Positions 1 through 6,955 of a DNA stretch of 10,309 bases are shown here, one piece after another (position 1 is the stretch's first letter; every line of letters starts with the position of its first letter). The DNA comes from Bacillota bacterium (lineage in GTDB: Bacteria; Bacillota; Clostridia; Lachnospirales; Lachnospiraceae), in contig JAEZRJ010000017.1 of the NCBI GenBank assembly GCA_023412855.1, forward strand, positions 1 to 10,309, in the 5' to 3' direction. The translations under genes were made by a program, and so were the position numbers. The notes under the pieces are model-generated. The model was not told the origin of the DNA. It made no database searches and worked only from the letters and a program-made list of their open reading frames with translations.

Positions 1-79
1 CATTGAAAATATGACAGGACTCGAGGTATCCAGTGTGAACATCCGCATCGCAGGCGTGAATATGCAAAAAGACAGATAG
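1..79 (+). CDS. Asp23/Gls24 family envelope stress protein, C-terminal end only
   Basis: This is the last 25 codons of a gene that begins before the window; the reading frame runs from base 2 to a TAG stop at 77-79. The visible residues include IENMTGLEVSSVNIRIAGV, which resembles the C-terminal end of Asp23/Gls24 (DUF322, YqhY-like) proteins, where an alternating hydrophobic strand containing V-NI-I-GV is typical. Proteins of this family are small, associated with the cell envelope or alkaline stress, and in some Firmicutes affect acetyl-CoA carboxylase balance. A yqhY-type gene directly upstream of nusB is the usual order in Firmicutes, which supports the call. Only the tail is visible, so the identity rests on this short match plus context. 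Confidence 0.72.
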   Translation, partial: IENMTGLEVSSVNIRIAGVNMQKDR

Positions 80-92
80 GAAGAGTATACCC

Positions 93-488
93 ATGGGAAG
101 AAGAGAACTGCGGGAACAGATTTTCAAATTGCTCTTTCGTGTGGAATTCAATGCGAGAGAGGATATGCCGGAGCAGGAAAAGCTGTTTTTTGAAGACGAG
201 AATACGGCGGATGAAGAAAGTGAACGCTATATTTTAAAGAAGTATGAAGATATTGTTTCCAGGCTTGATGTCATCGACGAGATGATTAATAAAGAAACGA
301 AAGGGTGGGATACTTCCCGTATGGGGAAGGTGGATCTGACTCTTATTCGTCTTGCTATTTATGAAATAAAATATGATGACGAAATCCCCACGGGAGTAGC
401 AATCAACGAAGCTGTAGAATTGGCAAAAAAGTTTGGGCAGGACAATTCTCCCGGATTTATCAACGGGGTACTTGCTAAATTTGCTTAG
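93..488 (+). CDS. nusB: Transcription antitermination factor NusB
   Basis: The 131-residue product has the usual length and all-helical pattern of NusB. NusB pairs with NusE (ribosomal protein S10) on boxA RNA and helps RNA polymerase read through rRNA operons in the cytoplasm. The N-terminus MGRRELREQIFKLLF matches the arginine-rich first helix of the family that helps bind RNA. The C-terminal half carries the typical DLTLIRLAIYEI segment (about 81-92), then IPTGVAINEAVELAKKFG (98-115) and a closing GFINGVLAKF (121-130). The ATG at 93 is preceded by AGGAAG at 78-83, which overlaps the stop of the upstream gene. xseA follows after 11 bases. In Bacillus subtilis folD lies between nusB and xseA; here it is absent. 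Confidence 0.95.
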   Translation: MGRRELREQIFKLLFRVEFNAREDMPEQEKLFFEDENTADEESERYILKKYEDIVSRLDVIDEMINKETKGWDTSRMGKVDLTLIRLAIYEIKYDDEIPTGVAINEAVELAKKFGQDNSPGFINGVLAKFA

Positions 489-499
489 GCGGGATAGTT

Positions 500-1723
500 A
501 TGCAGAATGTATATAGCGTAGCACAAATAAATTCATATATTAAAAATATGTTTACGCAGGATTTTATGATGCAATCAGTGTTCGTCAGAGGCGAAGTGAG
601 CAATTGCAAATATCATTCTTCGGGGCATATTTATTTTACGTTAAAGGATGAGAAAGGAACGATTTCCTGTGTGATGTTTGCAGGGAACCGTTCCGGTCTT
701 GCTTTTCGGATGCAGGAGGGACAGTCTGTCGTTGCAGGCGGAACCGTAGATGTATACGAAAGGGACGGAAAGTATCAGCTTTATGTCAAGCAGATCGTGT
801 TAGATGGTGCGGGGCTTTTGTACGAAAGATTTGAGCAATTAAAAAGGGAGTTGGAAGAGAGAGGGATGTTCGACAGCTCTTATAAGCAGCCGATTCCTAA
901 ATATATAAGAACGCTGGGAGTGGTTACGGCCTCTACCGGAGCGGCGGTAAGGGATATTATTAATATTGCGTCCAGACGAAATCCTTATGTGCAGATTGTA
1001 ATATATCCGGCTATCGTGCAGGGAGAACAGGCAGCTTCCTCTATAGTGAGGGGAATAAGGACACTTGAGCGCTATGGCGCGGATGTGATTATCGCGGGGC
1101 GCGGAGGAGGTTCCATAGAAGATTTATGGGCGTTTAATGAAGAGGTGGTGGCACAGGCGATTTTTGACTGCAGCGTGCCGGTCATTTCAGCGGTAGGGCA
1201 TGAGACGGATACGACGATTGCTGATTATGTGGCGGATCTGCGCGCACCAACCCCCTCTGCGGCAGCGGAGCTGGCAGTATATGAATATAGAAAATATGAA
1301 GAAATGCTTAGAGATTACGATTATACATTGAAGCGCCTGCTTAGGAACAAGTTGAACCTATACAAGGGCAGGCTGGACAATCTGAAAATAAAATTGAGAT
1401 ATTTGAGTCCGGCAGGACAGATTCGGGAAAAGCGCACCCTTGCACTTAAACTGGAGGAGAGGCTCGAAGAAGCCATGCGCGGTAAAGTATCCAAGAAGAG
1501 ACATAGACTGGAAGTCTACATAGAGAGACTGAAGGGGCTGTCGCCGTTAGACAAGCTGAATCAGGGATTTTCCTATGTTTCAGATGAAAAGGGCGGTACG
1601 GTGACGGATATTCATAGTGTGAAAATCGGCGATGTGCTACATGTCCATGTGAAGAACGGACTGATCAAAGCTAAGGCGGTAGACAAGGAGAGTGTTGTAT
1701 GGGAGAAGAAAAAAAAGAACTGA
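500..1723 (+). CDS. xseA: Exodeoxyribonuclease VII large subunit
   Basis: The 407-residue product is the catalytic subunit of exonuclease VII, which together with XseB degrades single-stranded DNA from both ends without metal and helps remove aberrant DNA during repair. An N-terminal OB fold covers about residues 1-100 (YSVAQINSYIKNMF, then FVRGEVSNCKYHSSGHIYFT). The catalytic domain follows, with GRGGGSIEDLWAFNEE (200-215), AVGHETDTTIADYVADLRAP (231-250) and TPSAAAE (251-257). The helical, coiled-coil-prone C-terminal part (about 260-345) is the family's XseB-binding region, and the conserved end SPLDKLNQGFSYV (348-360) is present. The ATG at 500 has only a weak ribosome site (GCGGGA, 489-494), so translation may be coupled to nusB, whose stop is 11 bases upstream. 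The last codons encode WEKKKKN over a run of eight A and overlap xseB by 25 bases. Confidence 0.96.
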   Translation: MQNVYSVAQINSYIKNMFTQDFMMQSVFVRGEVSNCKYHSSGHIYFTLKDEKGTISCVMFAGNRSGLAFRMQEGQSVVAGGTVDVYERDGKYQLYVKQIVLDGAGLLYERFEQLKRELEERGMFDSSYKQPIPKYIRTLGVVTASTGAAVRDIINIASRRNPYVQIVIYPAIVQGEQAASSIVRGIRTLERYGADVIIAGRGGGSIEDLWAFNEEVVAQAIFDCSVPVISAVGHETDTTIADYVADLRAPTPSAAAELAVYEYRKYEEMLRDYDYTLKRLLRNKLNLYKGRLDNLKIKLRYLSPAGQIREKRTLALKLEERLEEAMRGKVSKKRHRLEVYIERLKGLSPLDKLNQGFSYVSDEKGGTVTDIHSVKIGDVLHVHVKNGLIKAKAVDKESVVWEKKKKN

Positions 1724-1914
1724 CATTAGAGGAAGCATTTTCTGAGCTGGAAGAAGCGGTAGCTAAGCTGGAATCCGAAGATATCTCTTTGGAGGACTCC
1801 TTCCTTGTATATAAGGAAGGGATGAATATACTGAAATACTGCAACGAAAAGATTGACAAAGTGGAAAAAAAGGTGCTTCAGATAAATGAAGATGGTGAAG
1901 TAGATGAATTTTAA
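1699..1914 (+). CDS. xseB: Exodeoxyribonuclease VII small subunit
   Basis: The 71-residue product matches the small helical-hairpin subunit that coats the long C-terminal helix of XseA; several copies bind each XseA. The family signature is seen as LTLEEAFSELEEAVAKLE (8-25), then the loop SEDISLEDSFLVYKEGM (26-42) and a second helix to about residue 60. The ATG at 1699 lies inside xseA and has a strong ribosome site, AAGGAG at 1685-1690, with 8 bases of spacing. The gene overlaps the 3' end of xseA by 25 bases in the -1 frame, and its own 3' end overlaps ispA by 11 bases, which suggests translational coupling through all three genes. Confidence 0.94.
   Translation: MGEEKKELTLEEAFSELEEAVAKLESEDISLEDSFLVYKEGMNILKYCNEKIDKVEKKVLQINEDGEVDEF
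1709..1717 (+). other. Candidate -1 frameshift slippery site at the xseA/xseB junction
   Basis: Eight A followed by G lie at the end of xseA. Read in the xseA frame the codons are AAA AAA AAG AAC TGA, so the heptamer A AAA AAG (1711-1717) sits in the register used by the dnaX-type -1 slippery site. Sliding back one base after AAG enters the xseB frame at GAA (1717-1719, XseB residue 7), skipping the xseA stop at 1721-1723. The predicted fusion would have 471 residues. The xseB ribosome site AAGGAG (1685-1690) is about 20 bases upstream, further than in dnaX, and I see no clear downstream stem. Polymerase slippage that adds one A to the run would give the same fusion. Function is inference; the motif and register are seen directly. 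Confidence 0.35.
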
Positions 1915-2806
1915 AGACGAAATGACAAAGAGGACCGTGCAGATAGAAGAAATCATCCGCCGTTTTCTGCCGGAGGAAAAAGGGTATCAGAAGACGGTGA
2001 TAGAGGCGATGAACTATAGTATCCTTGCAGGTGGCAAAAGGCTTCGGCCTATGCTTTTGCAGGAAACCTATAAAATGTTCCATGGAGAAGAAGGTTTGGA
2101 GGAGCCGTTTATGGCTGCTCTTGAGATGATACATACGTATTCTCTGGTGCACGATGATTTGCCGTGTATGGACGATGATGAGTATCGGAGGGGAAGGAAG
2201 ACGACCCATGCTGTTTACGGGGAAGGAATGGCAGTACTGGCGGGAGACGCGCTTTTGAATTTCGCCTTCGAGACGGCGGTTTCAGCGTTTTCAAGGACTG
2301 AGAACGCACAGGGGATGGAACGAGTATATCGGGCGCTTTCTATTTTGGCAGGCAAGGCAGGTATATTTGGCATGATCGGCGGACAGACTGCGGATATCGA
2401 AGCGGAGAATATAGGCAGCGAGGTGACGCAGGATCAGCTTCTGTTCATTTATGGATATAAGACGGCGGCTCTTATTCAAAGTGCTATGATGATAGGAGCT
2501 ACATTGGCCGGAGCCTCGGACGAGGAACTTTCGAAAATCGAAACATGTGCCTATAGCGTTGGCATCGCATTTCAGATTCAGGATGATATTCTGGATATTA
2601 CCGGCAGTCTGGAAGTATTGGGTAAACAGACGGGAAGCGATGAGAAGAACCATAAGTCCACATACGTTGCGCTGAACGGGATGGAACGGGCGAAAGCAGA
2701 GGTGGAGAGGCTCTCGGAAGAAGCCGCAGGTATTTTAAGCTCCTTTGACAACAGAAATGAATTTCTGGAGGCCTTGATAAAACAGTTGATTACCAGAGAA
2801 AAATAG
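1904..2806 (+). CDS. ispA: Polyprenyl synthetase, farnesyl diphosphate synthase type
   Basis: The 300-residue product is a cytoplasmic trans-prenyltransferase that condenses isopentenyl diphosphate with dimethylallyl and then geranyl diphosphate to give farnesyl diphosphate, the precursor of undecaprenyl and quinone side chains. GGKRLRPML (43-51) binds diphosphate. The first aspartate-rich motif is DDLPCMD (84-90), with the two-residue insertion of bacterial type II farnesyl synthases, and the second is DDILD (227-231). Tyr79, five residues before the first motif, is the aromatic residue expected to limit product length, so C15 is more likely than C20, though geranylgeranyl activity cannot be excluded. 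The ATG at 1904 overlaps the end of xseB and follows a GGTGAAG-like site (1894-1900). dxs of the same pathway starts 13 bases after the stop. Confidence 0.93.
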   Translation: MNFKDEMTKRTVQIEEIIRRFLPEEKGYQKTVIEAMNYSILAGGKRLRPMLLQETYKMFHGEEGLEEPFMAALEMIHTYSLVHDDLPCMDDDEYRRGRKTTHAVYGEGMAVLAGDALLNFAFETAVSAFSRTENAQGMERVYRALSILAGKAGIFGMIGGQTADIEAENIGSEVTQDQLLFIYGYKTAALIQSAMMIGATLAGASDEELSKIETCAYSVGIAFQIQDDILDITGSLEVLGKQTGSDEKNHKSTYVALNGMERAKAEVERLSEEAAGILSSFDNRNEFLEALIKQLITREK

Positions 2807-2819
2807 ATGAGGTGCAGAC

Positions 2820-4688
2820 ATGCTGTTAGACAATATTCGGAAGGTTAACGATATTAAAAATATCGATGAAAAGGATTATCCGGCACTGGCGGAGGAAATC
2901 AGGGAATTTCTAATAGAAAAGATAAGCGTGACGGGCGGTCATCTGGGTTCCAATTTGGGGGCCGTAGAGCTTACTATGGCGCTCCATCTTTCGTTAAAGC
3001 TTCCAGAGGATAAAATCATATGGGATGTAGGACATCAGTCCTATACTCATAAATTGTTGACCGGAAGAAGAGACGGTTTTGAAACCTTGCGCAAATACGG
3101 CGGAATGAGCGGTTTCCCCAAACGTAAGGAGAGCAATTGTGACAGCTTCGATACGGGGCACAGCTCTACCTCCATATCGGCCGGATTAGGACTGGTGAAG
3201 GCCAGAGATTTAAACGGCGAGAAGCATACGGTGGTTTCCGTTATCGGGGACGGCTCTTTAACGGGAGGAATGGCCTACGAAGCGCTGAACAATGCCGCGA
3301 GGCAGGAAACCAATTTCATGATAATCTTAAATGATAACAACATGTCCATCTCTGAAAATGTTGGAGGAGTGTCGAGGTACTTGAATAATGTCCGCACTGC
3401 GGGAAGCTATTTGGATTTGAGGGACGGCGTATATAATACGTTAAAGGACATGCCTAAATATGGAGACCAAATGGTAAAGTTCATCCGAAGGGCAAAGAAC
3501 AGCTTCAAACAGTTGGTCATTCCCGGGATGTTTTTCGAGGATATGGGAATTACTTATTTAGGACCGGTGGACGGACACAATATCGCCCAGATGGTGCGTG
3601 TATTCCAGGAAGCGAAGAAGATAAAGAAATCCGTACTGATTCATGTAATTACCGAAAAGGGAAAAGGCTATGAGCCTGCGGAGCGGCATCCGGCAAGATT
3701 TCACGGGGCAGAACCCTTCGACGTGGAGACGGGGCTTCCCCTTCGCTCAAGGACGAAAGCAAATTATACGGACATTTTCTCTACGGTAATGACGAAGCTG
3801 GGGCAGCGGGATGAAAAGGTAGTGGCGATTACGGCTGCTATGCCCGACGGAACCGGACTGAAACGGTTCAAAAATATGTATCCAGACCGCTTTTTTGACG
3901 TGGGGATTGCCGAGGAGCATGCGGTTACCTTTGCGGCGGGTTTGGCAGCGGGAGGACTTAAGCCTATCGTGGCAATTTATTCTTCCTTTTTGCAGAGGGC
4001 TTACGACCAGGTACTGCACGACGTCTGTATACAGAATCTGCCGGTAGTCTTTGCGATCGACAGGGCGGGGCTGGTAGGAAGTGATGGAGAGACGCATCAA
4101 GGTATTTTCGATCTGTCCTACCTTTCCTCCATACCTAATATGCATATTATGGCTCCCAAGAATAAATGGGAGCTGTCCGATATGATGAAGTTCGCAGTGA
4201 GCTTCGAGGCACCCATCGCTTTGCGCTATCCGAGAGGAGAGGCTTATGACGGGCTGAAGGAATACCGGGCGCCCATCGTATATGGAAAAGGAGAATATCT
4301 CTACGAGGAAGAGGATATCTGCCTTCTTGCGGTAGGCAGTATGGTGAAGGTGGCGGAGCAGGTGAGGACGGAATTAAAGGAGAAGGGATATTCCTGCTCA
4401 CTGGTAAATGTCAGGTTCGTTAAGCCTATCGATGAGGAGCTGATAGAGGAAGCAGCGGCGGAGCACAAGCTCTTCGTAACGCTGGAGGAGAATGTAGCCA
4501 GCGGAGGATTTGGAGAGAAGGTCAGAGAATTCATTGACCGGAAGGAAATCGGCAAGATGCTGCTTACGGTGACGATTCCCGATGAATACGTGGAGCACGG
4601 CAATGTGGATCTTTTGAGGCAGGAAATCGGCATAGATGCTGATTCTGTCGTAAAGCGTATTATTACAGAATATGCGGTACTGAAGTAA
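2820..4688 (+). CDS. dxs: 1-deoxy-D-xylulose-5-phosphate synthase
   Basis: The 622-residue product catalyses the thiamine diphosphate-dependent condensation of pyruvate and glyceraldehyde 3-phosphate, the entry step of the MEP isoprenoid pathway, and also feeds thiamine and pyridoxal synthesis. Length and domain order are normal. The N-terminal thiamine-binding domain has the active-site histidine in GGHLGSNLG (39-47), the DSFDTGHSSTSIS segment (108-120) and the Mg/thiamine motif from GDGSLTGG (143-150) to NN (157-158). The central pyrimidine-binding domain has GIAEEHAVT (362-370), with the catalytic glutamate, and SDGETHQGIFD (421-431). RYPRG (469-473) precedes the C-terminal transketolase domain (about 495-615), which includes VRFVKPID and EENVASGGFGE. 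The ATG at 2820 has GAGGTG at 2809-2814, spacing 5. It follows ispA, so the two isoprenoid genes are adjacent and probably co-transcribed. Confidence 0.97.
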   Translation: MLLDNIRKVNDIKNIDEKDYPALAEEIREFLIEKISVTGGHLGSNLGAVELTMALHLSLKLPEDKIIWDVGHQSYTHKLLTGRRDGFETLRKYGGMSGFPKRKESNCDSFDTGHSSTSISAGLGLVKARDLNGEKHTVVSVIGDGSLTGGMAYEALNNAARQETNFMIILNDNNMSISENVGGVSRYLNNVRTAGSYLDLRDGVYNTLKDMPKYGDQMVKFIRRAKNSFKQLVIPGMFFEDMGITYLGPVDGHNIAQMVRVFQEAKKIKKSVLIHVITEKGKGYEPAERHPARFHGAEPFDVETGLPLRSRTKANYTDIFSTVMTKLGQRDEKVVAITAAMPDGTGLKRFKNMYPDRFFDVGIAEEHAVTFAAGLAAGGLKPIVAIYSSFLQRAYDQVLHDVCIQNLPVVFAIDRAGLVGSDGETHQGIFDLSYLSSIPNMHIMAPKNKWELSDMMKFAVSFEAPIALRYPRGEAYDGLKEYRAPIVYGKGEYLYEEEDICLLAVGSMVKVAEQVRTELKEKGYSCSLVNVRFVKPIDEELIEEAAAEHKLFVTLEENVASGGFGEKVREFIDRKEIGKMLLTVTIPDEYVEHGNVDLLRQEIGIDADSVVKRIITEYAVLK

Positions 4689-4713
4689 AGAATGGAATGA
4701 GGAAGGGCGAAGG

Positions 4714-5523
4714 ATGAAAGAGCGTTTGGATGTTCTTCTGGTCAAGTTAGGATATGCCCAGTCCAGGGAAAAGGCGAAGGCGATTATTATGTCAGGAAAC
4801 GTCTTTGTGAATGGGCAGAGGGAAGACAAGGCCGGGACCTCTTTCGAAGAGGAAAAATCACATATCGAGGTAAAAGGGAACGCGCTCAAATATGTGAGCA
4901 GAGGAGGCCTGAAGCTGGAAAAAGCGATTCAGTCCTTCGATATTTCTTTGGAAGGCATGATTTGCATGGACATCGGCGCTTCCACGGGCGGTTTTACCGA
5001 TTGCATGCTGCAAAACGGCGCGGTGAAGGTGTATTCCGTAGACGTAGGCCATGGACAGTTGGATTGGAAGCTTAGAAACGACGAACGGGTAGTTTGTATG
5101 GAAAAGACCAACTTCCGTTATGTGAAGCCGGAGGATATCGGAGATATTCTCGATTTTGCATCTGTGGATGTATCTTTCATCTCCTTGACAAAGATACTGA
5201 TTCCCGCCAGGGATTTGTTAAAGGAGAACGGGCGGATGGTATGCCTGATAAAGCCACAGTTCGAAGCGGGCAAAGAGAAGGTAGGAAAAAAGGGAGTCGT
5301 CAGAGAGCCGGAGATTCACGAAGAGGTAATCGAGAAGGTGATGGATTATGCCGTATCTGTTGGTTTTCGCATTCTGGGACTTCAATATTCTCCGGTCAAG
5401 GGGCCGGAGGGCAATATAGAATATCTGCTGTATATCGAAAAAGAGGAAGAAAAGCTTAAGGCGGCACAGGAAGAAAAAGAAAGAATCGCGGAAACGGTAA
5501 GGGAAGCACATCGGGAATTGTAG
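4714..5523 (+). CDS. tlyA: TlyA family RNA methyltransferase (S4 plus FtsJ-like domains)
   Basis: The 269-residue product belongs to the TlyA/YqxC family, long labelled hemolysin A, whose characterised mycobacterial member 2'-O-methylates 16S and 23S rRNA. An S4 RNA-binding domain covers about residues 1-60 (ERLDVLLVKLGYAQSREKAK), followed by the linker YVSRGGLKLEKA (60-71). An FtsJ-like Rossmann methyltransferase follows, with the SAM-binding loop DIGASTGGFTDCML (86-99). The K-D-K-E tetrad known from mycobacterial TlyA maps to Lys67, Asp152 (VDVSFISL), Lys180 (IKPQFE) and Glu236, so the active site appears intact. The last 28 residues form a highly charged, probably helical tail (EKEEEKLKAAQEEKERIAET). 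The start is supported by GGAAGGG at 4701-4707, spacing 6. The rRNA target is inferred from the family; haemolytic activity is not implied. Confidence 0.9.
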   Translation: MKERLDVLLVKLGYAQSREKAKAIIMSGNVFVNGQREDKAGTSFEEEKSHIEVKGNALKYVSRGGLKLEKAIQSFDISLEGMICMDIGASTGGFTDCMLQNGAVKVYSVDVGHGQLDWKLRNDERVVCMEKTNFRYVKPEDIGDILDFASVDVSFISLTKILIPARDLLKENGRMVCLIKPQFEAGKEKVGKKGVVREPEIHEEVIEKVMDYAVSVGFRILGLQYSPVKGPEGNIEYLLYIEKEEEKLKAAQEEKERIAETVREAHREL

Positions 5524-5537
5524 AGAGTATGGAAGGT

Positions 5538-6392
5538 ATGGAACATTTTTATATTATTGCGAACAATCATAAAGATTGTAATTTGGAGAAGACAAACTAT
5601 ATTAGGAAATACCTGGAGGCCCACGGCAAAAGGAGCAGTATAGGCGGTGACGGAATACCCGCGGACGCGGACTGTGTGCTTGTGCTGGGGGGAGACGGGA
5701 CTCTCCTTCAGGCGGCCAGAGATATGATCGATAGGGATACGCCTCTTCTTGGTATCAATCTAGGCACTCTCGGTTATCTGGCTGAGGTAGAGGAAGTCGG
5801 GCTGGAGGCGGCCTTAGAGCAGCTATTAAAGGGCGAATACGGAATCGAGCAGCGAATGATGCTAAGCGGGAGGGTGAGAAGGAACGAATTCCATAAAAAC
5901 CTCCATAAAGAGAATGGGATTCTGGATTACGACAGGAAAGATTCCTATGCCCTGAACGATATTGTCATAACGAGGAGCGGAAGTCTTCAAATCATTAAAT
6001 TTAACCTCTATGTGAACGGGCAGTTTTTAAACAGATATAACGCGGATGGAGTAATCGTTGCAACGCCCACCGGCTCCACCGGCTATAATATGTCCGCAGG
6101 AGGTCCGATTGTGGAACCTAAGGCGAAACTTCTGCTGGTAACTCCCATTTGCCCTCATACTTTGAATACAAGAAGCATAGTTTTAGCTCCTGAAGACGAG
6201 ATAGAGATAGAAATTGTTTCCGGCAGAGAGGATTCCGTACAGCAGGTAGAAGTGAACTTTGACGGGAGCCATAAGCTTACTTTATATACCGGGGACAGAG
6301 TGGAAGTAAAAAGGGCGGTAAAGACGACCGATATTGTGAAATTGAGCAAGGTCAGCTTTTTAGAAGTATTGCATAAGAAAATGAGCGATTAA
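5538..6392 (+). CDS. nadK: NAD kinase
   Basis: The product phosphorylates NAD to NADP in the cytoplasm. The catalytic GGDGT motif (51-55) is followed by GINLGTLGYLAEVE (72-85), and the second signature YNADGVIVATPTGSTGY (167-183) precedes NMSAGGPIV (184-192). The segment ALNDIVI (138-144) corresponds to the NE/ND substrate-binding motif. I chose ATG 5538 (284 residues, MEHFYIIANN) because the family usually begins with a short M-x-x-FYII strand and because AGAGAG at 5522-5527 then has 10 bases of spacing. ATG 5529 would add three residues but leaves that site only one base away. About ten extra residues, rich in basic and acidic side chains, appear between residues 114 and 137 compared with Escherichia coli NadK. 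It begins 14 bases after tlyA. Confidence 0.94.
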   Translation: MEHFYIIANNHKDCNLEKTNYIRKYLEAHGKRSSIGGDGIPADADCVLVLGGDGTLLQAARDMIDRDTPLLGINLGTLGYLAEVEEVGLEAALEQLLKGEYGIEQRMMLSGRVRRNEFHKNLHKENGILDYDRKDSYALNDIVITRSGSLQIIKFNLYVNGQFLNRYNADGVIVATPTGSTGYNMSAGGPIVEPKAKLLLVTPICPHTLNTRSIVLAPEDEIEIEIVSGREDSVQQVEVNFDGSHKLTLYTGDRVEVKRAVKTTDIVKLSKVSFLEVLHKKMSD

Positions 6393-6442
6393 AGAGTACG
6401 GGCAGCATAGACTGTCTGGCTTGAAAGGAGCATATAAAAGGT

Positions 6443-6895
6443 ATGAAAAAGAGCAGACATGGTAAAATCGTCGAAATCATCGAGAATTATAATATAGAGA
6501 CGCAGGATGAGCTGGCGGACAAGCTGAAGGAGGCGGGCTTCGCCGTGACGCAGGCCACCATTTCAAGAGACATAAGAGAACTGAAGCTGTCAAAAATCCC
6601 TACCGGGGACGGAAAACAAAAATATGTGGTGTTCAGGCAGGACGACAGCCACCTGGGAGAGAAATTTATCAGAGTGCTGCGGGACGGCTTTATTTCCATG
6701 GATATGGCACAGAATATTCTCGTCATCAAGACGGTCTCCGGCATGGCGATGGCGGTCGCTGCTGCAATTGACGCTATGAAACTGAAAGAAATCGTAGGTT
6801 CTATTGCGGGTGACGATACGATTATGATGGCCATAAGGACTGTGGACGACACGGTTATCGTAATGGACAAGATACGAAAAATGATAGGAAATTAG
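6443..6895 (+). CDS. argR: Arginine repressor ArgR/AhrC
   Basis: The 150-residue product has the standard length and two-domain plan of ArgR/AhrC, the hexameric regulator that uses arginine as co-repressor to silence biosynthesis and, in Bacillus, activate catabolism. The N-terminal winged helix-turn-helix spans about 1-70, with the DNA-reading helix ATISRDIRELKLSKIP (38-53) containing the family's SR pair (41-42). The C-terminal domain (about 75-150) has VIKTVSGMAMAVAAAID (94-110) and IAGDDTIMMA (121-130); GDDT is the arginine-binding and trimerisation motif. The ATG at 6443 has AAAGGAG at 6424-6430, with a rather long 12-base spacing. No arginine-biosynthesis gene or recognisable ARG box lies nearby, so its targets are elsewhere. 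The position before recN is conserved in Firmicutes. Confidence 0.95.
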   Translation: MKKSRHGKIVEIIENYNIETQDELADKLKEAGFAVTQATISRDIRELKLSKIPTGDGKQKYVVFRQDDSHLGEKFIRVLRDGFISMDMAQNILVIKTVSGMAMAVAAAIDAMKLKEIVGSIAGDDTIMMAIRTVDDTVIVMDKIRKMIGN

Positions 6896-6942
6896 CAGCA
6901 GGCCTAAAGTCTCATGTGTTATTACGTTTGCCCGGAGCAAAT

Positions 6943-6948
6943 AAGGAG
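6943..6948 (+). promoter_or_regulatory. Ribosome binding site that fixes the recN start
   Basis: AAGGAG lies 7 bases before ATG 6956, ideal spacing. The earlier in-frame ATG at 6914 has no comparable site and would add 14 residues (MCYYVCPEQIRSRK) that do not look like the RecN N-terminus. A 5-bp inverted repeat, TTTGC (6927-6931) and GCAAA (6937-6941), ends just before this site. Confidence 0.8.
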
Positions 6949-6955
6949 TAGGAAG

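Noticed and set aside
1763..2209. Open frame of 148 codons on the - strand across xseB and ispA
   Set aside because: It is a shadow of the real coding frames; the residue pattern is unlike a folded protein and matches no family I know.
4398..4889. Open frame of 163 codons on the - strand over the end of dxs and the start of tlyA
   Set aside because: It is antisense to two well-identified genes, spans their junction, has low-complexity serine-rich content and shows no recognisable domain or ribosome site.
5094..5459. Open frame of 121 codons on the + strand inside tlyA
   Set aside because: It overlaps an intact TlyA methyltransferase in another frame; its Gly/Arg/Ser-rich composition is typical of a frame shadow.
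6393..6442. Possible promoter before argR (TATAAA at 6433-6438)
   Set aside because: No acceptable -35 lies 16-18 bases upstream, and the element sits between the argR ribosome site and its start codon.
6914..6955. Upstream ATG start for recN adding 14 residues
   Set aside because: It has no ribosome site, the added residues are unlike RecN, and ATG 6956 has AAGGAG at ideal spacing.
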